Shown: positions 10,706 through 20,704, numbered from the stretch's first letter. The stretch is DNA of 64,000 nucleotides from Ruegeria sp. PrR005 (GCF_010500245.1 NZ_JAAGOX010000011.1:248001-312000); one strand, 5' to 3'. A program made the numbers and translations. Notes: generated by a model from the letters alone, not told the origin.

Positions 10706-11812
10706 ATGACCGGACCTCGATACACCCCGCTTGCCCAATCGCTGCCCGCCACCGTGCCTTTTGTCGGCCCCGAGACACAGGAGCGTCAGCGCGGCGCGCC
10801 CTTTGCCGCGCGGCTGGGCGCGAATGAAAGCATCTTTGGCCCCTCGCCACGTGCGATTGCAGCAATGCAACAGGCGGCGGCTGAGGTCTGGATGTATGGC
10901 GACCCGGAAAACCATGACCTGCGCGCCGCACTGGCCACACATCACGGGGTGCGTCCCGACAACATCATGGTGGGCGAAGGCATCGACGGGCTGTTGGGCT
11001 ATCTCGTTCGCCTGATGGTGGGACCGGGCGATCCGGTCGTCACGTCCGAGGGCGCCTATCCTACCTTCAACTATCACGTCGCGGGCTTTGGTGGCGTGCT
11101 GCACAAGGTGCCATACACGGGCGATCACGAGGACCCACGGGCGCTTTTTGCCAAGGCGGGTGAGGTCGGCGCCAAGCTGGTCTATCTCGCCAACCCGGAC
11201 AACCCGATGGGCAGCTGGAACAAGGGGGCCGATATCGTCGCCGCGATGCAGGCACTGCCCGAGGATACGCTGTTGGTGCTGGACGAGGCCTATGTGGAAT
11301 GCGCCCCCGAAGGTACCGCCGCGCCGGTGGACGCCGACGATCCGCGCCTGGTGCGGATGCGGACGTTTTCCAAGGTCTATGGCATGGCAGGCGCGCGGGT
11401 GGGCTATGCGATTGGTGCGCCAGACCTGATCGCCGCCTTCAACAAGGTGCGCAACCATTTCGGAATGAACAGGGCCGCGCAGGCCGGGGCGCTGGCAGCG
11501 CTGGCCGATGGCGCTTGGCTGACGCATGTACAATCCGAAATCAGCACGGCCCGCAACCGGATCGCCACCATCGCGCGGGATAACGGGCTGACACCGCTGC
11601 CCTCGGCCACCAATTTCGTGGCGATTGACTGCGGTAGTGATGGCGCGTTTGCAAAGGCAGTTTTGGATGCGCTGGTTTCGCTTGGCATTTTTGTACGGAT
11701 GCCTTTCGCCGCGCCGCAAAACCGTTGCATTCGCGTCAGCTGCGGCCCCGCTGCCGAACTGGATGCCTTTGCCGCCGCCCTGCCCCGCGCGCTGGAGATC
11801 GCGCGCGGCTGA
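10706..11812 (+). CDS. hisC: Histidinol-phosphate aminotransferase-type PLP aminotransferase
   Basis: 368 aa from the ATG at 10706; the frame is open further left but overlaps the divergent gene. Class I/II fold: ANESIFGPSP (substrate loop), the PLP ring-stacking region, NPDNPMGS, DEAYVE with the pyridine-N Asp near residue 193, and the Schiff-base Lys in TFSKVYGMAGARVGYAIG near residue 221, ending with the IRVSCG Arg that binds carboxylate. HisC takes imidazole-acetol phosphate to histidinol phosphate, but paralogues act on aromatic amino acids; the gene is not among other his genes, so the symbol is a family-level call. Confidence 0.75.
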   Translation: MTGPRYTPLAQSLPATVPFVGPETQERQRGAPFAARLGANESIFGPSPRAIAAMQQAAAEVWMYGDPENHDLRAALATHHGVRPDNIMVGEGIDGLLGYLVRLMVGPGDPVVTSEGAYPTFNYHVAGFGGVLHKVPYTGDHEDPRALFAKAGEVGAKLVYLANPDNPMGSWNKGADIVAAMQALPEDTLLVLDEAYVECAPEGTAAPVDADDPRLVRMRTFSKVYGMAGARVGYAIGAPDLIAAFNKVRNHFGMNRAAQAGALAALADGAWLTHVQSEISTARNRIATIARDNGLTPLPSATNFVAIDCGSDGAFAKAVLDALVSLGIFVRMPFAAPQNRCIRVSCGPAAELDAFAAALPRALEIARG

Positions 11813-11862
11813 TCGCCAAGGTTTTACCTGACATTTACGGGAAAGAGCCTAAACTGCCGGGC

Positions 11863-12042
11863 ATGGACGACCATCGCATCGGGCGGGCGCCCGATTACAC
11901 CAATGCGGCACTGATCATGCTGGGCGTGAACCTGACATGGGTTTTTGTCTTGATCTGGGCCCTGTGGGGCATGCTCGCGTCGATCGTGTTGGCCGTGGTC
12001 CTGAACCACGGCATCACCCGGCTGGCACAGCGGGCGAGCTAG
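11863..12042 (+). CDS. Small membrane protein, 59 aa
   Basis: ATG at 11863, TAG at 12040-12042, 50 bp after the hisC-like gene on the same strand, so probably co-transcribed. It has a short hydrophilic N-terminus, then two closely spaced hydrophobic segments (about residues 18-35 and 37-49) with GVNLTWVFVLIWALWGMLASIVLAVV, and ends in a basic tail. The stop nearly touches the convergent aminotransferase stop at 12044. I do not recognise the family. Conserved spacing and membrane character support a real gene, but it could be chance; no strong ribosome site is seen. Confidence 0.5.
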   Translation: MDDHRIGRAPDYTNAALIMLGVNLTWVFVLIWALWGMLASIVLAVVLNHGITRLAQRAS

Positions 12043-12043
12043 A

Positions 12044-13249
12044 TCAGGACGCGATGACGCATGCCGCCGCCTCAAGCGCGCCCTTGCCGTGCGGCACGTT
12101 CAACGCTGTCAGACCCGCCTGAATGCCGCCCAGCAATCCCATGACCATCTGACCGTTCAGATGCCCCATATGGCCAAGCCGGAAGAACTTGTCGCGCGCA
12201 GGATCACCCGGCGCGGCCATGCCAAGGCCGATCCCGAGCGTCAGTCCAAGGGTCTGTTCGGTCCACTGGCGCAGGGCGGTGCCCTTGCCGCTGTCAAGCC
12301 GGAGCGCCGTCACCGCATGACTGCGGAACGCAGGATCGGCCACGTTCAGGACCAGATCGCCACCCTCGGCCCAGACCTCGCAGGCGGCCCAGATGGCGCG
12401 GGCCAGCTTGGCGTGGCGGGCCCAGACATGTTCGATGCCTTCGCCATGGATCAGGTCGAGCGCCGCGCGCAGGCCATAGAGGTGATGCGTGGGCGCTGTA
12501 CCGCCAAAGTACTGAAAGAACTCGTCCGGATTGGCGCGCGGTACCCAGTCCCAATACCAGGACACGCGTGGCATGGCGGCCCGTTTGGACGCCGCCTTTT
12601 CGTTGAAGTAGACAAAACCGACGCCGGGCGGCACCATCAGCCCCTTTTGGCAGGCCGTGACCATGACATCGACGCCCCAGGCGTCCATCTCGAATACGTC
12701 GCAGCCGAAAGAGGCGATGCAATCTGCCATCAACAAGGCCGGATGCTCCAATTCGTCGAGCAGCTTGCGCAAACCGGGAACATCGTTGCGGATCGAGCTG
12801 GACGTATCCACATGCACCGCCAGCACCGCCTTGATCCGGTGTTCGGTATCGGCGCGCAGCGCCTCGGCGATGCGATCCATGTCCCAGGGGTCGGATTTGC
12901 CGAAGTCGATGATCTGTGTTTCGGCGCCCAAGCCCCGTGCCATTTCCGACCAACCGTGCGAGAACCGGCCGGAGGCAGGTATCAACACCAGTTCACCGGG
13001 TGCGATGGTGTTGGCCAGTGCGGCCTCCCACACACCATGACCGTTGGCGATATAGATGGCGACATCGTGCTCGGTCCGGGCCATGCGCCGCAGGTCGGCT
13101 GTCAGCCCGGGCATCATGTCGATCAGCGCGCCGGCATAGATGTTAGGCGCGGGCCGGTGCATGGCGCGCAGCACTTCTTCGGGCATCACCGACGGCCCCG
13201 GAATCGCCAGATACTCGCGCCCCTGCGCCAGAGAGATATTGCCGGTCAT
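12044..13249 (-). CDS. Serine/alanine-glyoxylate aminotransferase family protein
   Basis: 401 aa from the ATG at 13249, chosen because AAGAGG lies at good spacing; the ATG at 13255 is only one base from it. Class V PLP aminotransferase: IPGPSVMPEEVLRAM at the N-terminus, NGHGVWEAALAN (cofactor phosphate loop), ADCIASFGCDVFEMDAWGVDV, the Schiff-base Lys in TACQKGLMVPPGVGF near residue 200, and the late FRLGHMGHLNG segment. The family transfers amino groups from serine, alanine or ureidoglycine to glyoxylate, or similar. It follows the ureohydrolase gene with about 50 bp between, so the two probably form one unit. Amino donor not determinable from sequence alone. Confidence 0.85.
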   Translation of the reverse strand: MTGNISLAQGREYLAIPGPSVMPEEVLRAMHRPAPNIYAGALIDMMPGLTADLRRMARTEHDVAIYIANGHGVWEAALANTIAPGELVLIPASGRFSHGWSEMARGLGAETQIIDFGKSDPWDMDRIAEALRADTEHRIKAVLAVHVDTSSSIRNDVPGLRKLLDELEHPALLMADCIASFGCDVFEMDAWGVDVMVTACQKGLMVPPGVGFVYFNEKAASKRAAMPRVSWYWDWVPRANPDEFFQYFGGTAPTHHLYGLRAALDLIHGEGIEHVWARHAKLARAIWAACEVWAEGGDLVLNVADPAFRSHAVTALRLDSGKGTALRQWTEQTLGLTLGIGLGMAAPGDPARDKFFRLGHMGHLNGQMVMGLLGGIQAGLTALNVPHGKGALEAAACVIAS

Positions 13250-13301
13250 GTCCATGCCTCTTGTCTGCGTTGGGCACACCCTAGCCAGCGGTTTCGCGGC
13301 G

Positions 13302-14279
13302 TCAATCCACCCCGCGCGACGCGGCCAGCGCCGGGGCGATGACGCAGAGTATCTCGAACAGGATGGAGGCCGCCAGAAAAGCCGTGCCGCCGCTGTTGTC
13401 GAAGGGCGGCGACACCTCGACCAGGTCGGCGCCCGCGATGTTCACGCCCACCAGTTCCCGCACAACCTGCAAGGCCTGAAAGGCGTTTGGCCCACCCACC
13501 TCTGGCGTGCCGGTCCCGGGTGCATAGGCTGGATCGACGAAGTCGATATCATAGCTGACATAGGTCGACCCGGTGCCAGCGATCTGCCGTGCCTCGGCCA
13601 TCACATCCTTGAGACCACGGTCGAACAGTTCCTCGATTGTGACAATTCGTATGCCCTGCGCGGCGGCAAACTCTCGATCTTCCGAATCGTAGGCGGTACC
13701 GCGAATGCCGATCTGGATCATCCGGGCCGGGTCCAGCAGCCCCTCTTCGACAGCACGGCGGAACGGGGTGCCATGCGTGTACATCGACCCGCCGAAATAG
13801 GAATGAAAGAGGTCGGTGTGACTGTCGAAATGGATCAGCCCCAGGGGCGCGTCAGCCGCCAATGCGCGCAGGACCGGCAGGGTACACAGGTGGTCACCAC
13901 CGACACAGACCGGCAGGACACCGGCCCTTCGCAACTGGGTGAGCATTTGGGTAATCCGGTCCATCGTGTCCGACAGGTCGGCCGGATTGGGTGGCACATC
14001 GCCCAGATCGGCGCAATTGACCGTTTCGAACGGACGCACGCCGCTGACCCCGTGTTGCGCGCGGATCATCGTGGACATGTCGCGCACCTGCCGTGGCCCG
14101 TGGCGCGGACCGGGGCGGTTGGTGGTTCCGGCATCCCAGGGCAAGCCGATCAAACCGATGTCGACCTGCGGCAGGCGCGGATCGTCCAGACCAATCATCG
14201 GCAAGCGCATGAAACTGGCAATGCCCGCGAACCGTGGCAAATCGAACCCCGAAACCGGTTGAAATCCTGTGTCCGCCAT
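13302..14279 (-). CDS. Ureohydrolase (agmatinase/arginase family)
   Basis: 325 aa from the ATG at 14279 (GAGAGG upstream). All manganese-binding motifs of the family are present: GGDHLCT near residue 132, HFDSHTD near residue 155 (the usual Ala is Ser, the ligands are kept) and SYDIDFVDP near residue 245, with EVSPPFDNSGGTA late. These enzymes split urea from a guanidino compound (agmatine, guanidinobutyrate, guanidinopropionate, arginine). The substrate loop does not let me choose. It lies directly upstream of a glyoxylate-type aminotransferase, which hints at catabolism of a guanidino compound whose amine product is then transaminated; that is inference. Confidence 0.85.
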   Translation of the reverse strand: MADTGFQPVSGFDLPRFAGIASFMRLPMIGLDDPRLPQVDIGLIGLPWDAGTTNRPGPRHGPRQVRDMSTMIRAQHGVSGVRPFETVNCADLGDVPPNPADLSDTMDRITQMLTQLRRAGVLPVCVGGDHLCTLPVLRALAADAPLGLIHFDSHTDLFHSYFGGSMYTHGTPFRRAVEEGLLDPARMIQIGIRGTAYDSEDREFAAAQGIRIVTIEELFDRGLKDVMAEARQIAGTGSTYVSYDIDFVDPAYAPGTGTPEVGGPNAFQALQVVRELVGVNIAGADLVEVSPPFDNSGGTAFLAASILFEILCVIAPALAASRGVD

Positions 14280-14437
14280 CCTGAGTCCTCTCCCCGGATC
14301 AACCTCTTTGACCAACACCCTGCCCGGATGCGCCGCCGGGTCAAGCTGCGCAATGCTTGCGCCACGGCGGTCTCCTGCTTAAATGGGCCGACCATGACAC
14401 GCGATCTGTCCCCATTCCCCCGACCAAAGGCCCGACC

Positions 14438-16303
14438 ATGAGCGCAAAACCGATGTCCTCGCGCGAGCTGGTGGGCTGGCTCTGGCGAAACTACCTCAAA
14501 AGCCGGATGGGCCTGCTCGGCATCGCGATGCTGTTCATGCTGCTCGAAGGCTCGATGGTGGGCGCGATCAGCTACATGATGCAGCCGATGTTCGACGAGA
14601 TCTTTGTCAACGGCAACGCCGATGCGCTGGTCTGGGTCAGCCTTGCGTTTTTCGTGATCTTTTCAGTCCGCGGCATGGCCAGCGTCGGTCAAAAGGTGCT
14701 GCTGGCGCGGATTTCGCAGGAAACCGCAGCACATCTGCGGCAGGACTTGCTCAAACGGCTGATCCGGCAGGACACCGCCTTTCACCAGACCCATCCGCCG
14801 GGGTTCCTGATCCAGCGGGTGCAGGTGGATGTGGGGTCGGTCAACCAGGTCTGGCAGGTGATCATCACTGGCGCGGGCAAGGATCTGGTGTCGCTCGTTG
14901 TGCTGTTGGGTGTAGCGGTGAATGTTGATCTGGTCTGGACGCTGGTAATGCTGGTGGGCGTGCCGATCGCCTTTCTGCCGATTGCGGCGGCACAACGATA
15001 CGTGCGAAAAAAGGCCGCGATGGCCCGCGATCAGGGCGCGACGCTCGCGACCCGGCTGGACGAGATTTTCCACGGTATCGTCCCGATCAAGCTGAACGGA
15101 CTTGAGGAATACCAGCTCGACCGTTTCGGCGGACATATGAATACCTATGTCCGGTCCGAGGTGCGCGCCTCGTTCGGCACGGCCTCGATCACCGGGCTGG
15201 TCGACGTAATGGCGGGGCTCGGCTTCATGGGCGTGCTGCTTTATGGCGGGGCCGAGATCATCGCCGGGGAAAAGAGCGTCGGCCAGTTCATGAGCTTTTT
15301 CACCGCCATCGGCCTCAGCTTTGACCCGATGCGGCGGCTGGCCTCGATCTCGGGCACCTGGCAGGCGGCAGCAGCGGCGCTGGAACGGATCAAGGACCTG
15401 CTCGACGCGCCGATCCTGCTCTTGTCGCCGCCCAAGCCGGTTCCGGCCCCCTCGGGCCTGCCTGGAATCGCGCTCAAGGATGTTTCGCTCTCCTATGGCG
15501 ACGCGCAGGTGCTGCGCAAGTTGTCCCTGACAGCCGAGGCGGGCAAGACCACCGCTTTGGTCGGTGCCTCGGGCGCGGGCAAGTCCACCATCTTCAACCT
15601 GCTGACACGTCTGGTGGATCCGCAATCGGGCAGCGTCTCCGTGGGTGATGTGCCGGTTGGCAAGATGTCACTGGAGAAGTTGCGTGGCCTCTTCTCGGTG
15701 GTGACGCAAGAGGCGCTGCTGTTTGACGAGACCCTGCGGGAGAACATCCTGCTAGGCCGTACCGATGTCAGCGAAGCGCAGCTGAAGCAGGTGCTGGATG
15801 CCGCCCATGTCTCGGATTTCCTGCCCAAGCTGGAAAATGGGCTGGATACCCTGGTCGGCCCGCGCGGCTCGGCCCTGTCGGGGGGACAACGGCAACGGGT
15901 GGTGATCGCCCGGGCGCTGTTGCGCGACACGCCAGTGCTGTTGCTGGATGAGGCGACCTCGGCCCTGGATGCGCAATCGGAAAAGGTCGTTCAGGCGGCA
16001 CTGGACCAACTTTCCGGCGGTCGCACGACGCTGGTCATCGCGCATCGCCTGTCCACCATCCGCAACGCCGACAAGATCGTGGTGATGGAACGCGGCGAGG
16101 TCGTGGACGAAGGCAGCCATGAAGAGCTTCTGTCACGCGGCGGCATCTATGCCGACCTCTACCGTCTTCAATTCGAAGGCGGTAAGGAGTTGGTGGACCC
16201 GGTCGGCGCCGCGGCCCAGCGCACCCATGCCAGCGATGACCCGGATAGGTCAGGTGGCTGGTACAAACGGCTGATGTTACGGATCTTTCGCGGATCGGAC
16301 TGA
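14438..16303 (+). CDS. ABC transporter, fused permease and ATPase (MsbA-like exporter)
   Basis: 621 aa half-transporter. The N-terminal ABC type-1 membrane domain (about residues 20-310, six helices) includes HQTHPPGFLIQRVQVDVGSV. The nucleotide-binding domain has Walker A GASGAGKST near 377, signature LSGGQRQR near 481, Walker B VLLLDEATSALD near 501 and the H-loop IAHRLS. It should act as a homodimer in the inner membrane. MsbA-type proteins flip lipid A or export lipids and drugs; the substrate is not set by the sequence and no lipid A genes are adjacent. The start at 14438 (AAAGG upstream) gives the usual N-terminus; the open frame is longer. The stop is 3 bp from the convergent eda stop. 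Confidence 0.9.
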   Translation: MSAKPMSSRELVGWLWRNYLKSRMGLLGIAMLFMLLEGSMVGAISYMMQPMFDEIFVNGNADALVWVSLAFFVIFSVRGMASVGQKVLLARISQETAAHLRQDLLKRLIRQDTAFHQTHPPGFLIQRVQVDVGSVNQVWQVIITGAGKDLVSLVVLLGVAVNVDLVWTLVMLVGVPIAFLPIAAAQRYVRKKAAMARDQGATLATRLDEIFHGIVPIKLNGLEEYQLDRFGGHMNTYVRSEVRASFGTASITGLVDVMAGLGFMGVLLYGGAEIIAGEKSVGQFMSFFTAIGLSFDPMRRLASISGTWQAAAAALERIKDLLDAPILLLSPPKPVPAPSGLPGIALKDVSLSYGDAQVLRKLSLTAEAGKTTALVGASGAGKSTIFNLLTRLVDPQSGSVSVGDVPVGKMSLEKLRGLFSVVTQEALLFDETLRENILLGRTDVSEAQLKQVLDAAHVSDFLPKLENGLDTLVGPRGSALSGGQRQRVVIARALLRDTPVLLLDEATSALDAQSEKVVQAALDQLSGGRTTLVIAHRLSTIRNADKIVVMERGEVVDEGSHEELLSRGGIYADLYRLQFEGGKELVDPVGAAAQRTHASDDPDRSGGWYKRLMLRIFRGSD

Positions 16304-16306
16304 GAC

Positions 16307-16942
16307 TTACCGCGCCCGCCCCAGCCGCGAGGCTGTACAGGCGAGGGCCTCGATCCCGGCCCAGTCGCCCGCCTGCACCATCTCGCGGGGGGCAACCCAG
16401 CTGCCACCGGCGCAGACCACGTTGGGCAGGCTCAGGTAGGTATCGGCATTCCCGGGGGACACGCCGCCCGTCGGGCAGAATGAGATTTGCGGCAAAGGGG
16501 CGCCGATGGCCTTGAGCGCCGGTGCGCCGCCCGATGCCTCCGCCGGGAAGAACTTGAGCATGTCATAGCCCATCTCCAAGAGGCGCATCGCCTCGCTGGC
16601 GGTGGCAGCACCGGGCAAAAGCGGCAGACCCTCCGCCTCGCAGGCGGCGATCAACCGGTCAGTGGCCCCCGGCGACACGCCGAACCGGGCACCGGCGGCC
16701 TTGGCGGCGCGGACATCTTCGGGCGTGACCAGAGTGCCGGCGCCGACCACGCCGCCCGGCACCTCGGCCATGCGCCGGATCGCTTCGAGTGCGGCAGGCG
16801 TTCGCAGGGTCACCTCGAGCGCAGGCAGACCGCCCGCGACAAGCGCTTCGGCCAATGGCCGAGCCTGCGCCGCGTCCTCGATCACCAGAACGGGCACGAT
16901 CGGGGCCAGTTCACAGATTGCCCGTGTTTCGGTGGATTTCAT
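16307..16942 (-). CDS. eda: 2-dehydro-3-deoxy-phosphogluconate aldolase (KDPG aldolase)
   Basis: 211 aa from the ATG at 16942, with GGAGGG upstream and 4 bp after the edd stop. It cleaves KDPG to pyruvate and glyceraldehyde-3-phosphate, the last Entner-Doudoroff step. Visible marks: VPVLVIEDAAQARPLAEALVAGG, the general-base Glu in LEVTLRT, VGAGTLVTPEDV, and the Schiff-base Lys in MLKFFPAE near residue 127, then FCPTGGV for phosphate binding. It is last in the zwf-edd-eda operon and should be controlled with it from the region upstream of zwf. Confidence 0.95.
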   Translation of the reverse strand: MKSTETRAICELAPIVPVLVIEDAAQARPLAEALVAGGLPALEVTLRTPAALEAIRRMAEVPGGVVGAGTLVTPEDVRAAKAAGARFGVSPGATDRLIAACEAEGLPLLPGAATASEAMRLLEMGYDMLKFFPAEASGGAPALKAIGAPLPQISFCPTGGVSPGNADTYLSLPNVVCAGGSWVAPREMVQAGDWAGIEALACTASRLGRAR

Positions 16943-16946
16943 CGCC

Positions 16947-18752
16947 CTACCCTCCAAAGATGCTGGCGCCGGTGTCGGCAGATCCGACAACCGCGCGGAA
17001 AGCCGAGAACAACTCGCGCCCGGTGCCAAATTGATTGCCCGACAGGTCCGCCAAGACGGGCGCACGATCGAGCGCCCCATCTGTCAGGATGTCGAGAACG
17101 CCAGTATCGGCATCGACCCGCACCATGTCGCCATCCTGCAGCTGCGCAATCGGGCCGCCATCCAGCGCCTCGGGCACCACATGGATCGCGGCCGGAACCT
17201 TGCCCGAGGCACCAGACATGCGGCCATCGGTGACAAGGGCCACCTTTTGCCCGCGCCCTTGCAGGATCGACAGGATCGGGGTCAGCGAATGCAGTTCGGG
17301 CATGCCGTTTGCCTTTGGCCCCTGGAAACGGACCACCACGACCATGTCCCCGGTGAGTTCTCCGGCCTTGAAGGCGGATTTAACCTCTTCCTGATCGTGG
17401 AAAACCCGCGCGGGTGCCTCGACGACCCGGTGTTCCGGGGCGACTGCCGAAACCTTCATCACAGCCGTCCCAAGCGAGCCGGTCAGCCGCGACAGGCCGC
17501 CGGTCTGCTGGAACGGGTCCGAGGAGGGGCGCAGGATCTTGTCGTTGAGACTGTGATCCGGGCCGTTCTGCCATGTCAGCCCGGTATCGGTCAGCTTGGG
17601 CTCCTGCGTATAGCGCTCAAGCCCCTGTCCGGCGACCGTCTGCGTGTCGGGATGCAGAAGCCCAGCCTCCAGCAAGGTATGGATGGTGTATCCCAGCCCG
17701 CCCGCAGCATGAAAGTGGTTCACGTCCGCCAGACCATTGGGATAGACCCGCGCGACCAGCGGCACGACCGAGGAAATCTCGGCAAAATCGGCCCAGTCCA
17801 GCAGGATGCCGCCTGCCCGCGCCATGGCAACAAGATGGATGAGCAGATTGGTCGATCCGCCTGTCGCCATCAGCCCGACGATACCGTTGACATAGGCGCG
17901 TTCGTCCAGGATCTGCGCAACCGGGGTGTAGCTGTTGCCCAGAGCGCTGAGCGCAAGAGCGCGGCGCGCGGCCTCTTCGGTGAGGGCATCGCGCAGACCG
18001 GTGTTCGGCGGCACAAAGCTGGCCCCCGGCAGGTGCAGACCCATGAACTCCATCAGCATCTGGTTGGTATTTGCGGTGCCATAGAAGGTGCAGGTGCCCG
18101 GCCCATGATAGGCCGCCATCTCGGCCGCCATCAGTTCGGCCCGGCCGCACTCGCCCGCCGCGAATTTCTGGCGCACCTTGGCCTTTTCATCGTTGGGCAT
18201 GCCGCTGGTCATTGGCCCGGCGGGAACAAAGACGGCAGGCAAGTGCCCGAAGGTCTGTGCCGCGATCACCAGGCCCGGCACGATCTTGTCGCACACACCC
18301 AGAAACAACGCAGCATCGAAGGTGTTGTGGCTGAGCGCCACACCGGCCGCCAGCGCGATCACATCGCGGGAGAACAGCGACAGTTCCATACCGGGGGCGC
18401 CTTGCGTCACGCCATCGCACATGGCCGGCACGCCACCTGCCACTTGCGCCGTCCCACCCGCTGCCCGGGCTGCGCGGCGGATCAGGTCGGGGTAACGTTC
18501 GAACGGCTGATGCGCCGACAGCATGTCGTTATAGCTGGTCACGATCCCGAGGTTGCCCGCGGTGCCGCCCGCCAGTTTCTGCTGGTCCTCTCCGGCACCG
18601 GCATAGGCGTGCGCCTGACCCGAGCAGCTCAGATGCGCGCGCGCAGGTCCGTTGGCCCCGGCAGACTCCATCCGTTCCAGATACGCGGAGCGAGGGGCGG
18701 AACTGCGTTCCGTGATCCTGTCGGTGACGCGTTTGATGACCGATTGAACCAT
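16947..18752 (-). CDS. edd: 6-phosphogluconate dehydratase
   Basis: 601 aa, the usual Edd length. It dehydrates 6-phosphogluconate to KDPG with a 4Fe-4S cluster. IlvD/Edd family marks: [21 protein letters not shown], the cluster Cys in [20 protein letters not shown] and [21 protein letters not shown], and [19 protein letters not shown] near the C-terminus. The ATG at 18752 has GGAGG seven bases upstream and starts 2 bp after the zwf stop (TGA at 18755-18757). Second gene of the operon. Confidence 0.96.
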   Translation of the reverse strand: MVQSVIKRVTDRITERSSAPRSAYLERMESAGANGPARAHLSCSGQAHAYAGAGEDQQKLAGGTAGNLGIVTSYNDMLSAHQPFERYPDLIRRAARAAGGTAQVAGGVPAMCDGVTQGAPGMELSLFSRDVIALAAGVALSHNTFDAALFLGVCDKIVPGLVIAAQTFGHLPAVFVPAGPMTSGMPNDEKAKVRQKFAAGECGRAELMAAEMAAYHGPGTCTFYGTANTNQMLMEFMGLHLPGASFVPPNTGLRDALTEEAARRALALSALGNSYTPVAQILDERAYVNGIVGLMATGGSTNLLIHLVAMARAGGILLDWADFAEISSVVPLVARVYPNGLADVNHFHAAGGLGYTIHTLLEAGLLHPDTQTVAGQGLERYTQEPKLTDTGLTWQNGPDHSLNDKILRPSSDPFQQTGGLSRLTGSLGTAVMKVSAVAPEHRVVEAPARVFHDQEEVKSAFKAGELTGDMVVVVRFQGPKANGMPELHSLTPILSILQGRGQKVALVTDGRMSGASGKVPAAIHVVPEALDGGPIAQLQDGDMVRVDADTGVLDILTDGALDRAPVLADLSGNQFGTGRELFSAFRAVVGSADTGASIFGG

Positions 18753-18754
18753 GC

Positions 18755-20206
18755 TCAACCTCCGATCTGGCGCCAGCGGCGGCCGTCGCGATGCATCAGC
18801 ATGAGCGCCTCCTCGGGGCCGGAACTACCCTGATCATAGGGGAAGGGTTTGTCTCTGGTCCGCTCCCACCCTTCGATGATGGGATCGGCCCAGGCCCAGG
18901 CCGCCTCCACCTCGTCGCCGCGCATGAACAGCGTCTGGTCGCCCCGGATCACATCCATCACCAGCCGTTCATAGGCATCCTGCGGTCGGGAATCGGCGCC
19001 CAGCGCCTCGGCAAAGCTCATGTCGAGCGGCACTTCGGCCAGACGAAAACCACCCGGCCCCGGATCCTTGATCGTGGTCCGAAGGGTGATCCCTTCGTCC
19101 GGTTGCAACCGGATGATCAGCTTGTTGCCGTGAACAGGTTCCACATTGGGGAAAATCGTATGTGGCGGATCGCGGAATTGCACCATGATCTCGGACACCC
19201 GCGCGCGCAATCGCTTGCCGGTCCTGAGGTAGAACGGCACCCCAGCCCAGCGCCAGTTGGCAATCCTGACCTTCATGGCGATAAAGCTTTCCGTGCGGCT
19301 TTGCGGATCACCAACATGGTCAAGATAACCATCTTCACCTTCATCGGCGCGGTATTGCCCCCGCGCAATGTCCGTCGGCGCGACGGGATCGAGCGCCTCG
19401 ATCACCTTGACCTTTTCATCCCGCACCGCATTGGGCGTGAACTTCGACGGTGGCTCCATCGCGGTCAGGCACAGAAGTTGCACCAGATGGTTCTGTACCA
19501 TGTCCCGCATGGCACCGGAGTGGTCGTAATAGGCTTCCCGCCCCTCGATCCCGAGGCTTTCGGCAACCGTGATCTGGACATGGTCAATATGGGTCGCGTT
19601 CCATAGCGGTTCGAACAGCGAGTTGGCAAACCTGAGCGCCATCAGGTTCTGTACCGTTTCCTTGCCCAGGTAATGGTCGATCCGGTAAATCTGATGCTCC
19701 TGAAAGAACTTTCGCAGGCTGACGTTGAGGTCGCGCGCGGTTTCCAGGTTCCGGCCAAACGGTTTCTCCACCACGATACGGGCGTCGGGGGTTGCCATCC
19801 CGTGTTTTTCGAGTTGCCCGGCAATACCGGCAAAGAGTGACGGGCCGACCGACAGATAGAAGGCGCGCACGACATCCGGCCTTAGCCGGTCATTCAGCGC
19901 GGCCCAGCCTGCATCCGACATCGCATCGACCGACACATAATCGAGACATCCGAGAAACCGATCCAGAACTGCCACCCTGGAAGGGGTATCCGGCGTGAAT
20001 TCCTCTATCGCCGCCCTGACCTCGGCTTTGAAATCATCCGGGCTCATGTCGGTACGGGCCGAACCAATGATGCGTGCGTCTTCCGGGACCTGGCCAACTT
20101 CGTAGCGGTGAAAGAGCCCGGGGAGGATTTTCCGCCGGGCCAAATCTCCGGTAGCGCCGAAGAGGACCAGATCGAAAGGTTCGACCGGAATAACACGGGA
20201 TACCAT
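18755..20206 (-). CDS. zwf: Glucose-6-phosphate 1-dehydrogenase
   Basis: 483 aa from the ATG at 20206, preceded by a strong AAGGAGG. It oxidises glucose-6-phosphate to 6-phosphogluconolactone with NADP or NAD. Marks: the Rossmann loop [10 protein letters not shown] at residues 16-25, EKPFGRNL, and the substrate site RIDHYLGKE near residue 178. First gene of zwf-edd-eda; no pgl lactonase gene is in the operon. Its 5' region holds a perfect LacI/GntR-type operator (20264-20281), which suggests control by a sugar- or gluconate-responsive repressor. Confidence 0.97.
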   Translation of the reverse strand: MVSRVIPVEPFDLVLFGATGDLARRKILPGLFHRYEVGQVPEDARIIGSARTDMSPDDFKAEVRAAIEEFTPDTPSRVAVLDRFLGCLDYVSVDAMSDAGWAALNDRLRPDVVRAFYLSVGPSLFAGIAGQLEKHGMATPDARIVVEKPFGRNLETARDLNVSLRKFFQEHQIYRIDHYLGKETVQNLMALRFANSLFEPLWNATHIDHVQITVAESLGIEGREAYYDHSGAMRDMVQNHLVQLLCLTAMEPPSKFTPNAVRDEKVKVIEALDPVAPTDIARGQYRADEGEDGYLDHVGDPQSRTESFIAMKVRIANWRWAGVPFYLRTGKRLRARVSEIMVQFRDPPHTIFPNVEPVHGNKLIIRLQPDEGITLRTTIKDPGPGGFRLAEVPLDMSFAEALGADSRPQDAYERLVMDVIRGDQTLFMRGDEVEAAWAWADPIIEGWERTRDKPFPYDQGSSGPEEALMLMHRDGRRWRQIGG

Positions 20207-20263
20207 TTTTCCTCCTTTTCGAGGGCTCAGACGATCACACCAAGGCGGCATCACATCCAGATA

Positions 20264-20281
20264 AATGTTAGCGGTAACATT
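20264..20281 (-). promoter_or_regulatory. GntR/LacI-type operator palindrome upstream of zwf
   Basis: AATGTTA-GCGG-TAACATT is a perfect 7-bp inverted repeat with a 4-bp centre, 58 bp upstream of the zwf ATG. Its core is close to ATGTTACCGGTAACAT, the known site of the E. coli gluconate repressor GntR (LacI family). On the minus strand a weak promoter, TTGGAA and TGCAAT with 17 bp between, runs into the palindrome, which would place the repressor over the -10/start. No regulator gene is in the window. Confidence 0.6.
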
Positions 20282-20677
20282 GCATCATCTTCTTTACGCA
20301 GTTCCAAGAGAATATCAAGTCATGGAGAATACAAAACAGCGCTGTCGCCACCTTGGGGCCTGTCAGCGGTCGTAAACGCGCGCCAGGGCAGCCAGAAATC
20401 GGTTCAGAAACCTACCTGACGCCTTAGATACGCGATTAATTTGCGAAAAATCAATTATTTACACTTCATCTTCTCACAAATTTCGACCTCAACCTTCGTG
20501 GCGACTCGGCGATTCAGAATACCCCGAATCAGCGCGAAAAACAAAGTGAAGTAGTCCAGCTATCATTTTAATAATAAGCGTAGAATCATAGATTCTACCC
20601 AATACTTCTCTTCGCCCTTCGCTCTTTCACGCATCCTGTCGCTGTAACGTTCAGGTTAGGCGATCTGGCACCGTCAC

Positions 20678-20704
20678 TTTATCCACTATGCGTCTGTGGA
20701 TAAA
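20678..20704. promoter_or_regulatory. Pair of facing DnaA-box-like sequences
   Basis: TTTATCCAC at 20678-20686 and GTGGATAAA at 20696-20704 form a 9-bp inverted repeat with a 9-bp spacer. The right arm read on the minus strand is TTATCCACA, the exact consensus DnaA box; the left one is TTATCCACT. A further near-match, TTACCCACA, is at 20819-20827. Confidence 0.5.

Noticed and set aside
16602-18833. 743-codon plus-strand frame across eda, edd and zwf
   Set aside because: Spans three real minus-strand genes with clear Entner-Doudoroff identity; low-complexity translation typical of antisense frames.
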